DNA from: Pogona vitticeps
Taxonomy: Eukaryota; Chordata; Lepidosauria; Squamata; Agamidae
NCBI RefSeq assembly: GCF_051106095.1
Contig: NC_135783.1
Location: forward strand, 210,510,472 to 210,574,471
DNA: 64,000 nt
Direction of reading: 5' to 3'
The notes below the pieces were generated by a model. It was not told where the DNA came from. It made no database searches and worked only from the letters and a program-made list of their open reading frames with translations. Positions 1 through 12,425 of the stretch are shown piece after piece. How positions within the stretch are numbered: the first letter of the stretch is position 1; the number at the start of each line of letters is the position of its first letter. The translations under genes and the position numbers were made by a program.

Positions 1-1596
1 TGTGTAATAAATCATCTGGCCAGATGTAAGCAAGGCTCCTGCATTCCTACACATACCTTGGGAGACAGGCATAGAATAAAGCTAGGAGGACCCCACATGC
101 ACAAAGGGCCTCAGATTTAGATTTCTTTAGAGACTATTATCTCCAAATGAAACTACACACATAGTGACCAAGACCGTATGTCAATTTGTTATATGTCAAC
201 ATTCAGAATATATCATGATTTTTGCAATTCTGTTCTGGTATTTGTAGTAGTATAGATGGGGCAGGAGCACTGGTCATCTTCCTTGGCATTCTTATCCCAT
301 ATTGAAAAACAACTTATAGATCCAAGGGCCTTTACACCACATCGTGAGATCCAAGGGCCTTTACACCACGTAGTGTACAAACACACTGAACAAGAAGTAC
401 CTAGGCTACAGAAATTTGGGCTTGTGAAACACTCCAGGCAGGAACCCATCCTCTTCACTATGTAAAGTATTACATAGTGTATTACATAGTGTATTAATAA
501 TAATACAGAAGTCTTTGAAGAAAAGAGACAGTCGTTTATCTCCAGAAACTCTCCTTTTCCCAAAAACGAGTAGGAGGCACCCTGTGCCAAAATCAAGAGA
601 AGTAAAAGAGACAATGCGTGCCTCATAGGTGAAAAAGCAGAAAAACAAGACAGAACATCTTCAGCTTCAAAAAGAACCAAGTGGAGTTGCAATTGCATTG
701 GCAGCTGCTTGATTCACAGCCTATTTTACACTTCTGTTTGAATTGGGTGATCCTACAGAGACCACAGATTGGTTTGGTGCCAATTTCCAAACTGCCCCCT
801 CAATCCAGTGTGGTTTGATCCACCCTACAACCCCATTTCCTTTGATCCAGCCCTCTGCCAGTCTCCTGCTCTCCTTTTACGGTTCATTGTAAAGCCAGTG
901 GGTTGTTTACAGTGGTGCAGAGCATTAGGGGAAAGGGCCCATTTCCCAAAATTCTCCATAACATGCAAACACATCCCACAGAAACACAGAAGTCTGCTAT
1001 AGTTCATTGGAGGTGCTTCTATTTCATATAGATTTTTATATTTTTTGTTGTTCATGCAGAGGTGATATAGCGCTAAACTGATATACCAATGCTGTGATAA
1101 GTTCATGTAGCATTAAACTCAGTAGTTTGTGTTTTTTAATGAATATTTCAGGGCAATTAGGGAGAAAAATCACAGTGCTGGGTGTTCCCATTGTCAAAAA
1201 AAAAAAAAAATCATGTCACCAGGATACCATCCAGAGTCATATCCCCCCCCCCGTTCCTTTTGTAGAACACAACAATTCATTAGATGGAGGAAACACCATT
1301 CAAATCATCACCTTGAAAAACATAGAATCCTCCAGCGATGGGGGGGGGGGTTTACTTTGGAAGAAAAAAAGGCTGGGCTGATTTGCCCAGTTTGAAAAAT
1401 TCAAATGCATCTATTTTACTTCCACAGCAAATCCTATACTATTTGCCTGTGTAGTTACAGCCTAACGAAATATTTTAGTTTGGCTGCTGGTATGAAATAA
1501 TTATATGGAATTTCCATTTAGAATATGATTTTCAGCCTAACTACTCCAAATTAATAGTTATCACTATTTGTCTGTTTTTTCCTTCCTCTCTGACAG
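1..1596 (+). other. LY75: LY75 last intron (partial)
   Basis: This is the intron in front of the only LY75 exon in the window; the upstream exons lie to the left of position 1. It ends in a pyrimidine-rich tract and an AG acceptor at 1595-1596. I see no other exon in it. It contains a tandem duplication of about 29 bp near 318-377, a threefold TATTACATAGTG-type repeat near 466-495, and homopolymer runs near 1197-1210 (A), 1243-1252 (C) and 1340-1350 (G). Confidence 0.6.
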
Positions 1597-1781
1597 TTGC
1601 TAATCAAGCCGGAGGCGCAATCGCTGTTGCTGTTTTAATTATTGTGGTTATCCTCGCTGGTTTGATATGCTTCCTGTACAAAAAGAAGCAGCTGCATTGG
1701 GGAGGATTCTCTTCCGTACGCTATGAACGCGGGATGTATGAAGATGAAACAGACAGTATGTTTACCAGAGATGGCGATTGA
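1597..1781 (+). CDS. LY75: LY75 (DEC-205/CD205) terminal coding exon: transmembrane segment and cytoplasmic tail
   Basis: LY75 is an endocytic receptor of the mannose-receptor family on dendritic and epithelial cells. This exon encodes the last 61 residues. A hydrophobic segment of about 22 residues (AIAVAVLIIVVILAGLICF) is followed by the stop-transfer run YKKK and a tail containing GGFSSVRYERG and YEDETD. FSSVRY is the tyrosine-based coated-pit signal, and the acidic EDE triad is the late-endosome targeting signal known from LY75 tails. Together they separate LY75 from MRC1, MRC2 and PLA2R1. The exon starts after an AG acceptor with two bases completing a split codon (phase 1) and ends at TGA 1779-1781. 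CD302 follows on the same strand, as in human. The extracellular lectin domains lie outside the window. Confidence 0.88.
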
Positions 1782-4700
1782 AGAGCCGTTCCCGCTTGGT
1801 TGCAGTCAAATGTTTTCTTGAATGGGCTGTCTTGGCACTTTCTTCAGAGATTTGCTTTAGCAAATCCGTGCCAAATATGTTAAGTAGCAGGTGGATTTTG
1901 ACCAACTGGGTACAGTGTGTTTTTATTGATCGTTAAAGGTTAACTGACAGTAACCTTTCTGTGAAATTTAAGAGGAAAATGTGTCTCGTGTGTTTTCATC
2001 AAATATTTAAATTCCCATCAAACTTTGCACTTTTCATGGGCTTTAAAGTTTGCACATCTATGGAAGGTACATGCTCTATCCTCGTGTTGATATTGAGATA
2101 TGCTGCATATGCCCCCTCTGGAATCTATTAGAAGGTGCCCAGAGTCTGAAATCTAACTTAGTGAACATAAAATGTGTGAGACAGCTTTAAGGTTAACCAC
2201 ACTCCATTTAAAGCTCTGTACCCAGCGAATCTGAGTAAATTTAAGGCCTTCTGCTGAAATGTGAAGTATCTTTTAGCCTAAGATCCTCTCCATGTTGTTC
2301 AAAGATGTAATTTGGACTTTGTGACTCCTTTTTAGTTTAAAAACAACAGTATCACTCCCAGCACACACAGACCTCTTTCTCGATTGTTTCCTACATGTAG
2401 AAGAAATTGTTTGGTGATGTTCTGTTTTCCCTGTGATGGCATCTATTTCAAGGAACCATTCAAAGCATTCTCCATTACAAGTAAAAGGGTCCTTAAGCTA
2501 CACTCCTGGTCTAGAAATAAGCCTTTCTGAACTCAGAGCAACTTTGCTTCTTAGTATATATATATATCTAGGATTGCATTATTAGTGAGTTTGGGGGAAA
2601 TGATAATAAATTTATTACTTGAGGTATAAGACTAACATGTCTTCTAAGGAGTGGTGTAGTGGTAATTAATTATTCAGTGTAGGTGCTCATCACAGCTGTC
2701 TCCATAGCCACACACCCAGTAGAACCTAAAAATGCAGGCAGCTGTCTTGCGCCATCCCAACAACAAACCAGTTCTAGCACTTTTCATCTCCACTAAGATT
2801 AAAGCCAAGACACTCCAAAAAAGTTCACATTGCAACTGGGATAACTTGTAACACTATATTACTGTTGAGACAACTCTATCCTCCCCCCAGTTCCAGTGAA
2901 GATTACAGATAAGGTACGAAATAAAAGGGAGGCCTGAGGAGCGTGGCAGATATTGCTAATTCCCTGCTAATCAAAAAGTCTTCGCTGCACTATGTTACTG
3001 ATTTTAATACAATAAAAGGGAAAGCCTTCATTCTTACAGTAATTCCATTAACCTAGTGATGATGTGCAAGAGAAATGTGCAACCAGTACTAAAGTATTAC
3101 TGATTTTTTTTTTAAAAAAAGAAATATTGTGAAAGTGAATAGTAAAAATGCATCAGTTTACTGCTAAGTTAATTCTTTTTAAAAGTCGATCTACATTATT
3201 GTTTTCAAATGCAGAGACCATAATCCTGATCCCACATAGGCAGGAGCTTCTCACTGCATATAAGGCAAGAAATGCTCTTCATAAGTTTGATGGATTTCTT
3301 CTCCTGTATAAGCAGAAGGGAACCTATGTGTGCATGGAGTTCTGTATTGTGGCTCAGGGGCAATGATTCAGCCCTGACGACTCTGTCTAGAGATAGGAAC
3401 ATGCAATTATTCAGTTGTGACCTCAGCAGGGGGGGAAAAGAGCATAAAAATCTAATCAGTTTATCAACACAATTTTCTGGAGACAGATTTCTGTCTGCCT
3501 TACTTTCCAAACTCTGGAACAAACATGCATAATATACATGCCTATAGCACACAAACACACACATACAAAAAACACAAGTAGGCCTTTCTCCATATGTGCA
3601 GGAGCTCTTCTAGACTGGCATAAATCTTCTCTTTTTGAGGTCTTCCTCCGCATCATTTAAAATATAACATATTTTGATTTTTACGACACCTCCACAAGTA
3701 TATTTTCAGTGACAAGAGCACAATAATCTGTCCGTATCAAATATGGTCAGGGGGAAGGATCTTGCTGCGAGGAGTGGAGCCACTGTTCAGCTCCTTATAC
3801 CCTCTGAATAGGCGTGTGTTCTGGATCACACAAGTCAGCAAGTTGGAGGGGGGAAAAACAAAAAGTGAAGCTTCACAAAATGGAATAATTTTGCAGTGAA
3901 AGTGGATATAATGCCTGTCTCCCGAACAGTGTTCAAAAAAATGCCACCAAAGACTTGTATGATACCATTCTGCTTAGCAGTGGCAACAGTTGTGTGCTAA
4001 CCATTGTGACTGCCGAGTCACAATGGTGAGGACACATAACTGATTAAAGCATTGTCAGTTTTCAAGATGCCAAATATTGCTCTTCCAATATTTGGAAATT
4101 GTGATGACCTTGCAACAAAATGCTACTCCAAGGAACACGGGAAAAGAAGATGAAAGAGTGTTATGCAAACAGTGATTGTACGGAGAGGCCCTTAATTTAG
4201 TGCCTGTATGAATGGCCCAGGTGGGACTGCTGAAGAAGAGTGGTGCACATATCTGTATCTACGTAGAGAAAAAGCAATGCACTTTACCTTTGTTGAATGC
4301 ATGATTTAGGTAAATTATATGCCATTAATCAAGTCCAAAATTAGTAATGCTAGAGAAGTTTCTTCAGCATTTTCTTAAAATATGCATTGTATGAAAGTGT
4401 TTTTCTGACACAGGCCCTGACGCACGTCCTCATGCCTGCATGTCAGGCAGACAATTAGTGTTGTCATGTGCGACAAAGTCAGTCTTCAAGTAGGCAACAG
4501 AGAGAAGAGGTGGGGCTGCACTTAGTCCTCAAACATACTAATCAGAGAACTAGAAAAGAAGGCTATTTACCACATATTAAAGGTTATTCAGACATACACT
4601 GGGAATCCAGGGGCTAATTTTCCAGACTGTACTAGCCAAAAAGAAGGGAAGGAGATCAGAGGAGGTTAGAAGGAAGTCAACATCCCAATCTACTCACGCT

Positions 4701-5665
4701 CCCTTTTGGAGAGAAGTTTTGGGAAGAATAAGGTGTGGGGAAGGGCTGCAGTTTGGTGTTTTTGTGTTTGTTTGTTTTTTTAAGAAAAAGGTTCTATCCT
4801 GACAGTGGTAGCCATAGTGCTGCCCTTTCATGTCCCCATGTTAAATATACTTGTGTAGACTGGATTGCAAAGACTACTGCATTCATAGTTCCCAAAACAG
4901 AAGGAGGTGATGCTTTATCACATGCTGTGTCCTTTTGTACATGCAGTAATTACTATGGTTTGGCATATTTTCAGTTCTCTAAATAGTGCATTCAACATTA
5001 CAGAATTTATGACTGTTTGCACTCTCTGGCTGTTGTTTTTTTAATGTAAATTTACAAATAGAAAATTTATTTTAAGTATATGATCAGGGCTGTTCAAATA
5101 TGCAAGATATATACATACAAAAATATGCCAGTGTTTCTATAAAGCATTTATTTGTATAATATTCTGAAAGATAAAATTTTTATGTTATATTTTTAACTGT
5201 GTGGGGTTTGTGGGCCTTGCCCCCAAGAACAGTTGTTCTTAGACATGTTGAGAAATGTTATGTGAATTAATACAAATGCCTTAATATCTCTGACTAGTCT
5301 TGTTCAGAATTCAAAGTGAAATCTACCTGTGGTCATAGTCTTAGAAATAGCAGATTTATAGAAAGCTTCAATGGTTGTTAAATTATATTCATTCTTGCAA
5401 AAGAGAAAATTAAGTTGCAATAGTTCTTGACCTTGTAAGTTTTCTTCCCATTTTTCAGTATTTAAATATAAATTTTAAATATAAAATTTAAACATAAAGA
5501 TGTTAATGTTACAATAAAGGTAAAACCAAAATCGGTATTGTGCTGGTGAATTGGTTCTTTGTGAGCAGGTTGCAGATAATAAATAAAAGCAGTTTCTCAA
5601 GTAACAAGGCAGAGAAATGTGTGACTGCTGTGAAAGTGTGATACTTATCCTTTGCTTAATAAATG
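1782..5665 (+). other. LY75 3' UTR and downstream sequence
   Basis: The region contains no coding signal. Candidate poly(A) signals AATAAA lie at 3011-3016 and 5658-5663, so the 3' UTR is either about 1.2 kb or about 3.9 kb; the sequence alone does not decide. The sequence becomes AT-rich after about 5030. A perfect 12-bp hairpin lies at 4000-4027. Confidence 0.4.
4000..4027. repeat. Perfect 12-bp inverted repeat with 4-base loop
   Basis: The arm ACCATTGTGACT at 4000-4011 is followed by a GCCG loop and the exact reverse complement AGTCACAATGGT at 4016-4027. It lies in the presumed LY75 3' UTR, so if transcribed it would form a stable hairpin. No known element was recognised. Confidence 0.7.
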
Positions 5666-6594
5666 ACCACCAGCATAGTGCCCGGACATCATTGCTCACT
5701 GGTCAGGTGTGACAAGGTGCCCAGACTGAATTCAGCATTGATTGGCTCCTCTCATCAAAATGTCAACACTCCTTTGCTTACTTCCATGATGCAGCAAGAG
5801 CTAATGGTGCTCTGTGTTAGGATCACAAGCTTCAAAAAGCCAACTTTTTGAACTACAGCCAGTAAGGCCTTTACGTTTTCCAAGTTCTGGCTCTAATTCA
5901 GACTTCCAATATACCCTGAAAGTACAAGAATCAAATAAGGCATACCGCTTAGCTCATATCTAGAAGCAGTGCAACTATCAGCATAGCCCTTGTAGCTGTG
6001 AAATGTATCAGCTTTGTACTAGACTAGAGACAACATTGGATTTGTTTGCTGGACTGGATTGTATTTTTCTAACTCTTGGACTCTTTGCTAGTAGAACGGG
6101 ACACTGGAAATGTTTTGTCCCTGTTTCTAGGGAGCTTGAAAAGAAAAGACTGAGCAGGGCAGAGAGCATGAAACTCTCTTAAAAGACCAAAAGCTGTACC
6201 AGGTAGACAGCTCCTGGGGCCACTTGCTCTCTTAACATTCCCTCCTGAATTAGGGTGGGGGGGCAGCGGGTAGTAATTAAACAAAAAGATGGAAGACGCA
6301 TTGGGGAGATATAGGAGTGTCACAAATGGAAAGTGACATAAATTTACATGCTTGAGACTGACAACAAAGTAACAACCTTGTTGAGAAATGCTTTATAAAT
6401 AAAGGATGAAAATGATTTATGTAAATTAGAGATTATCAGTGTTAACTAGTAATGAAGGGTGGAAAGGAGCCTGCAGAGATTAAGAGCAAGTCACAAAACT
6501 GGAAGAAATCTCACAATATCTATTCCATCCCCTTGTGCCGTTTAATTTTCTTGTACCATTCACTGTCATTTGACCCTTTACAGGTGTGCTAGAT

Positions 6595-6730
6595 CAGTGG
6601 TCCCCAGCCTTGGGCCCCCAGATGTTCTTGGACTACAACTCCCGGAAGCCTTCACCACTACCTCTGCTGGCCAGGATTTCTGGGAGCTGGAGTTCAAGAA
6701 CATCTGGAGGCCCAAGGTTGGGGACCACTG
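6595..6730. mobile_element. Palindromic hAT-type MITE with perfect 8-bp target duplication
   Basis: The element begins CAGTGGTCCCCAGCC and ends with the matching inverted end GGTTGGGGACCACTG. Its two halves are near-complementary around an interior containing TTCTTGGACTACAACTCCC. It is flanked by the identical octamer TGCTAGAT at 6587-6594 and 6731-6738. Terminal CAG with 8-bp duplications is typical of hAT elements. The copy is non-autonomous and non-coding. Related copies lie at 10596, 29230, 38497, 58241 and 63648. Confidence 0.85.
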
Positions 6731-7599
6731 TGCTAGATGACAAATTCTACACTGCCAGCTACAAACAAATTGTGAGATTTATAGGCTAAAAAAGATACAC
6801 GCACACAACTCGGCATCATGCCTGCTGCAACTACAATCATGCCAATGTGGAAGGGCTAGCCATGAAGCACTTCCATCAGCTGTTGGTAAAAATGGAAACC
6901 ACACCACTGATTGCACAATCAACTTGTGCAGTCTTTATGGTGGCAGCGGAACAGTTGGCAATTTTACAATGGGATAATGTTACATTACAAATTAAACTAG
7001 ATTCTGGCCATAGTCCAAGGGGGAAAAAAAGACTGGGGAAGCCAATTAAACTACAGAAAAAGCCAGTGTGAAGGATCAACAAACAAAACTCAGCTATGGT
7101 AATGGTGTCAACCACAGTAACGTATGCCATTTTCTTCCTTTCAAGCTAAAGCGTAACACTGAACAAAACGAAACACAATTTTTTTCCACTAATATTAATC
7201 TAAGCTAGGTTTGATATCCTCTGACTAAAATTTTAATCAATTTTGTATCAACAAGGCTAAGCTCTGAGAAGTTATTATTAGCCTTGCCATCCATAATTTT
7301 AATAATCCAATTTCAAAACATTTGAATTGGTTGCCACCACCATGGAAGTTAGTTCTATACTGTAAGTATATGCTGTGGGATAAATACCTTTGCCTGTCCT
7401 GAATCTCCTGCCATTCAATTTCTTTGAACAAATTTGGGCTTGAATGTTAAGAAAGAGGGGAAACTGTCTCTTTTCCCCACAGTATAGTGTAAGATCATAG
7501 CTTTCCTAAGGGTACAGTCTCAAGGCACTTACTAAACAGCAAATGAATATACAATAGGACTTAAACATGCATAAAATCATGATAGGCAATTTCCCATCA

Positions 7600-7870
7600 T
7601 TTAAATGTTGGCAACCTTTGTCGTCAGGCAGGTTTAGTGACTGGCTCTCTAAGAGGGGTTTTAAAATGGGATGGTGTACTATTGTTTTTGTTGCCTTTAA
7701 ACCTGTTCTAAGTAATGTTTTCTCTTAACATTTTTAATGTTTATTTAATTCTTAACCATTCTTAGCTTTCAATTGGTGTCTTTTTTATATTATGTAAGCT
7801 GCCCTGGGACCTCTTTTAGGAGGAAGGCAGTATAAAAATATTTCCAATAAATAAATAACATAAATAAATC
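7600..7870 (+). mobile_element. L2-like LINE 3' end fragment
   Basis: The fragment ends with GTAAGCTGCCCTGGGACC, then a GAAGGCAGTATAAAAATA stretch and an (AATA)n tail. This arrangement is typical of reptilian L2/CR1-group 3' termini. No ORF remains. The left limit is uncertain. Confidence 0.55.
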
Positions 7871-10237
7871 TCATTAATAATGACGAATGGTGAGAACAAG
7901 TATGAACTATAGTTTCCCTTTGAACGATCCAAAACACCACCATCAGATCAAGAAACATCCGTATATTTCACAGATTTAACCCATTTATAATCTGCCCTGT
8001 TAGATGAAGTTAATGAGAAAGTGAATCTCCTAAATTTTAATTCATTTTGAACAGTTTTTATCATCATTTGTTGTATTTCCCAAAGCCGACAATGTAAGCT
8101 GTCACTTTCAATCCAATCACACACATAATGTCTCTGTGCTAGCAGCTGGAGTAAAGCTTTGTGCTTTTTCTGTCTAAAACCAAAGGCTCTCCGCTTAATA
8201 CACATTAAGAATTTATTAGGAAAACCATTACCTTCTTAAAACATAGACAGATGACAAAGCTGAAAGGGTGAAAGGATATCATGCAATGCACAGCCAAAAC
8301 TGATTGAATTGTTCAAATAGAGAGAAGACATCAATAATACCTTTGTATTTCTCCACTTACCAAGATGTTTCAGATCCAGTTCAAAATATCCATCTGGCAT
8401 GCAGTGAACATTGAAAAAACAGATTTAAAATCACTCAGCTAATTGCCTATGGCAACCTGGTTTATACAACCACAACCACACAGAAGACTGTTCTTTTGGC
8501 AGACCAGCCTTGGCCAAACTAAGGGTGTAATACTGTGTGTATTTAATAGAAGTATATCAACTTAAGTAAATATAGTGAGATACAAATCTATGTAATCATA
8601 TGTAGGCTGCAGCAATGGGTAATTTGTGGCATTTAAAAAGAGTGGCATCTATTTATGCAACATAGTGAGTTTACCCCCGCAGGCAACACTCTTGATTACA
8701 ATACAACTAATGGTGATTGAAATCAGCTAAGAGGAACCAAGAGGTTTATCATGCATATTTTCGCCAACACTAAGACTAAGTTTAAGGCATTGACACTTCC
8801 TGTTTTTAAACCACTTAATCAACACATTTGTTATTATCATTAAATTTAACATTTGTATCTAGCCTTTCTTCTCTCATAGAACTCAGGACAGTAAAGGTTG
8901 GTTTCCATCTAGGGTGGCTTTCAGCAGATCTTGAGGTCTTTTTATCAAGATTGTTCTATCATCATCAACCACCTTAAAAGTTCATACAACACGTGACTAT
9001 CAAGGCTTCTTGCTCTCTTTAGTTAACGGAGGAGAATGAAAAACGTGCACAAATAAATATTGCTACAAGGGGAAAATCCCTCTCTTCTTCTCGCAGTGAT
9101 AATTCTCTGTGCAAGTTTTTTATTCACCCTGGAAAACCTCATGGAAAATTTCAGAAGATTTATTGGCTGTTTCTTTTTTTTTTTTTTTTTTTTTTTTGCC
9201 AAAAGAAATACCACCCTGCATAAAATGTTTACAATTCCTCCACAAAATGACTATTTTCCCGCCTGATCATGAGAAAAGCACCAAATTGTGCAGAACTTGC
9301 CAGGTTTTGTGTGTGTGCAAAATAAGAGGTGAAAAATGACAGGAAGTTGGGAAATATTGCTGGCACTTGGGAAGTTTCAGCGAGGAGCTTCAGCATGGAC
9401 CATAACTAGTAAGTTTGGCCCCTGGGATAAGCAGCACAAAACACAACACACACACTGCCTCCAGCCCCTATAGGGCTCACCCACCTCTTCCAGGTGCCCT
9501 CTGCCAGCACAGGGCTTGTGAGGTTACCAAACAGAGTGAGAGAGTGAGCAAGCAAGTGGGTGGGTAGAAGTGGGGAGTGGAAGGCGAAAGGGTTTGGAGG
9601 GAGCTGAGACACAGATTGATAGAGTGCAACTACTGGCTCTTTGAAAAAGAGCAGAAATGCAAGGCTTATAAATGCAGACTGGCCCACACTAAGGATCCTG
9701 GGCCCAAATTTCTGCACCGTATAAATGTTGGTGCCCAGATCAAAGCCCCACTCCCTCTGCCCTAGTTACAGCTCTGCAGCATGGCAAAACTACTGAGAAT
9801 CAGAAAATTTTTGTACTCTCCACTTCCCTATTTCAGATCAGGTCTGTACAAACCAAATGGTTCCTGTTAGCTCAATAGTGCTTGCATATTCAAATTGTAA
9901 TTTCACAAACAACAAATAAGGGTCATGTTGCTTTTATTAAATACCAGGTTTTATTCCTATGGATCCTTACTATGTTCCACTGAAAACAGTGAGACAGTGC
10001 TGAGTGTAATTAACAGCAAGCATCAGTTGAGTTAGAAAAAAACAAGCACAGTACAGTCAAATAAAATTTGCTCATAAATAAACTCAAAACCCAGAACAGA
10101 TCATTCAACCCACATCTTCAGGCAAAACCTGCCACCAAATGTCTGTAAACCTCTAGGAGTGTTTGTAGTAATTTCTGATACAAAAGCAACATGCTGGTAT
10201 GTAGGTAGGATGCTAAACACAGTCATCTGCCTATCTC

Positions 10238-10440
10238 TTAAGAACATAAGAAGAGCCCTGCTGGATCAGGCCAAGGGCCCATCTAGTCTAGCTTCCAGTT
10301 ATGCCCCACCAGATGACTCTGGGAGCACACGGGACAACCAGATACCCAGTGCCTGATCACCCTTCCCCTGCATCTGGCACTTTGAGGTACCTTCTTTATT
10401 AGCCTGGAGATTATACATCCCCATTTTGGCTTCTTTATGC
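10238..10440 (-). mobile_element. CR1 LINE 3' end fragment
   Basis: Read on the minus strand, this matches the 3' end of the large CR1 at 32560-32774, including GCCCTGCTGGATCAGGCC (plus strand) and the GAACATAAGAA terminal motif. It is a short truncated copy with no coding capacity. Confidence 0.75.
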
Positions 10441-10595
10441 TTCTTCTTTGGTTATTTTCCCCTGAGCTGAGCTTTTTTCTTGGACATAAGTTGGCAGAGA
10501 AATAGTAAGAAGAGCAAGCGTTCAGCAGCCATTTTTCCATCATCTTCTCACTTGGTATCATCTCCTCCCTTGTTGCTTGAGGTGATACCATAAAG

Positions 10596-10733
10596 CAGTG
10601 GCTTCCAACCTTGGATAACCCAAGTGTTCCTGGACTGCAACTCCCAGAAACCCCGGCCAGCACAGCTAGAGGTAAAGGCTTCTGCAATTTGCAGTCCAAG
10701 AAGAACTGGGTTACCCAGCATTGGGAACCATTG
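10596..10733. mobile_element. Palindromic hAT-type MITE, diverged copy
   Basis: The ends CAGTGGCTTCCAACCTT and CATTGGGAACCATTG are imperfect inverted repeats, and the interior shares CTGGACTGCAACTCCCAGAA with the copy at 6595. Flanking octamers CCATAAAG and CTACGAAG match at five of eight bases, so this copy appears older than the one at 6595. Confidence 0.65.
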
Positions 10734-11548
10734 CTACGAAGCTTATAGGAATCAGGCAGGAAGGAATGGTTTAATACGTGTTTTTGCCATTGCGAACAGT
10801 CTGTTCCAGGATGCCCAGGATAGCAACGTTTAAAGCCTCATCTGGTCAACAAGGTAGGAGTTGTGTCCTAACAGCTTTACAAGTACTCGTTATATTCAGA
10901 GAAAAGTGGTGCCTAATTTAAATTCACTGAAAGAGAGATCAGAAGAAGACTGAGACTCAGAAGGGCAGCTCTAAAGGAAGTAGAAAATATTCTAAATAGT
11001 GCCACCTTTGACCAGAGCCAAAATCACTCATACAGTACTATGGTATTCCCAGTCATTAGGGACATGGAAAGAGATGGGAAACTGGTTAGATGGGAGGGGT
11101 TGTCATAACTTGATTACAATTGGATCAAGGCTAATATGAAGTAATGTTTCTCCCAAAGCACTGTCCAATTGTACAGATTTCCCTTTGGCTAAATTAGGTA
11201 CATAGTAGTACTGTACTGTATTACATTCATATGTTGCTGGTGCACAAATGAAACAACACGGATACCCTCTGCTGGTCAACGTGCATAGAGCTGTTAACTG
11301 AAGCCGCAGCATTTTGTGGAAATTGTTGAAAGACTGGTAGATAGACTCAGAACCTGTTTGAATTCCAAGGAGCTTCTGCCAATCAAGGAAAGATGTGTTT
11401 GTTTTATTTTGAGGTAAAGAGAAAGCAGATTAGCTCCAAAGTTACAAACATATTGCTATGCATAGTCAAATTGTTTATGATTTATGATGACAGTGACGAA
11501 CACTGACAGGAAAAAAAATGATTCATTTTAAATCAATTTTTTTGCAGA

Positions 11549-11855
11549 TACCTTGGATTGCCAGAAAGATGAACAAGTGGATCCTAGATCAAATCAAGCC
11601 TGAACTATCTCTGGAAGCAAAAATGTTGATGCTGGAGCTATCCTACTTGGGGCACATCATGAGAAGGTAGGATGCTCTGGAGAAGGTAACAATGCTAGGA
11701 AAAGTCAAACGCAGGAGGAAAAAAGGAAATACAAGATGCATTGACTCCCTAAAGGAAGCCACAAGTTTGACCCTACAAGAGCAGAGAAGGCTGTTGAGCA
11801 ATGGACATTTTGGAGATGTATAGGGTTGCTACTGACAGCACAAAACAACAATAAT
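11549..11855 (+). mobile_element. RTE/BovB LINE 3' fragment
   Basis: The sequence follows the 3' part of BovB ORF2 and its tail: GTGGATCCTAGATCAAATC, then GGGGCACATCATGAGAAGG, then GGGTTGCTACTGACAGCAC, ending in ACAACAATAATG. BovB is abundant in squamates. This is a 5'-truncated, decayed copy. Confidence 0.65.
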
Positions 11856-11864
11856 GTTTTCAAC

Positions 11865-11995
11865 ATATGTGAGATGTTCCCAGGAGTGGTTTGCCACTGC
11901 AACTCCTCCAGGGAGTTTCCATGACCAATCAGGGATTTGAACTTTAATCTCCCAAATCCTCATCCGGCACTCTATCCAATATATTGCACTACTTT
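11865..11995 (-). mobile_element. tRNA-derived SINE remnant (Sauria-type)
   Basis: On the plus strand it contains AGTGGTTTGCCACTGC and CAGGGATTTGAACTTTAATC, ending near CACTCTATCCAATATATTGC. Read on the minus strand this resembles a tRNA-like head with a decayed B-box. The same pattern occurs in the better-preserved copy at 19644-19810. Confidence 0.45.
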
Positions 11996-12199
11996 CAAAA
12001 ACACACTACCAAAAATTTAATCACCCACCCTTCCAATTTCATAATATTGTGTTAAATTTACCCTGTAACCTTTTATGCGGTTATTTCAGTGGGCTGACTT
12101 TACTGAACTAGGAGTGCATCGCTCGAGAACCATCAAGGATGGGATTGAAACAGTGCTTTTATCCGATCCAATAAAATGCTTCTCATCTTTCATAAAAAC

Positions 12200-12425
12200 A
12201 ACAGAGTTTTGTGCCACATTTAAAACCAACAAGTTTTATTTGGCGTAAGCGTTCACATAGCCCACTCTTCAGATGCCCTGGAATGCTGCCTCAGTAGACA
12301 AACATTTAAATCAAGAAGGAGGGTGCTGTTCATGAAAGCTTATGCCAAAGAAAACTTGTTAAGTCTCAAGAGTATAACCAGACACTTGGTTAGTTTTCCT
12401 CTAACAGAGTAACACTGCCGCACCT
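12200..12425. repeat. Fold-back repeat with AAGCTTTCATG-type arms
   Basis: The left arm (TTTTGTGCCACATTTAAAACC, then GGCGTAAGCGTTCAC) and the right arm (CATGAAAGCTTATGCC, then ACTTGTTAAGTCTC) are imperfect inverted repeats. Similar sequence recurs at 19330 and 20070. The family was not identified. Confidence 0.45.

Noticed and set aside
9406-9765. Open frames on both strands near 9.4-9.8 kb
   Set aside because: No domain, no splice context and no similarity I can name.
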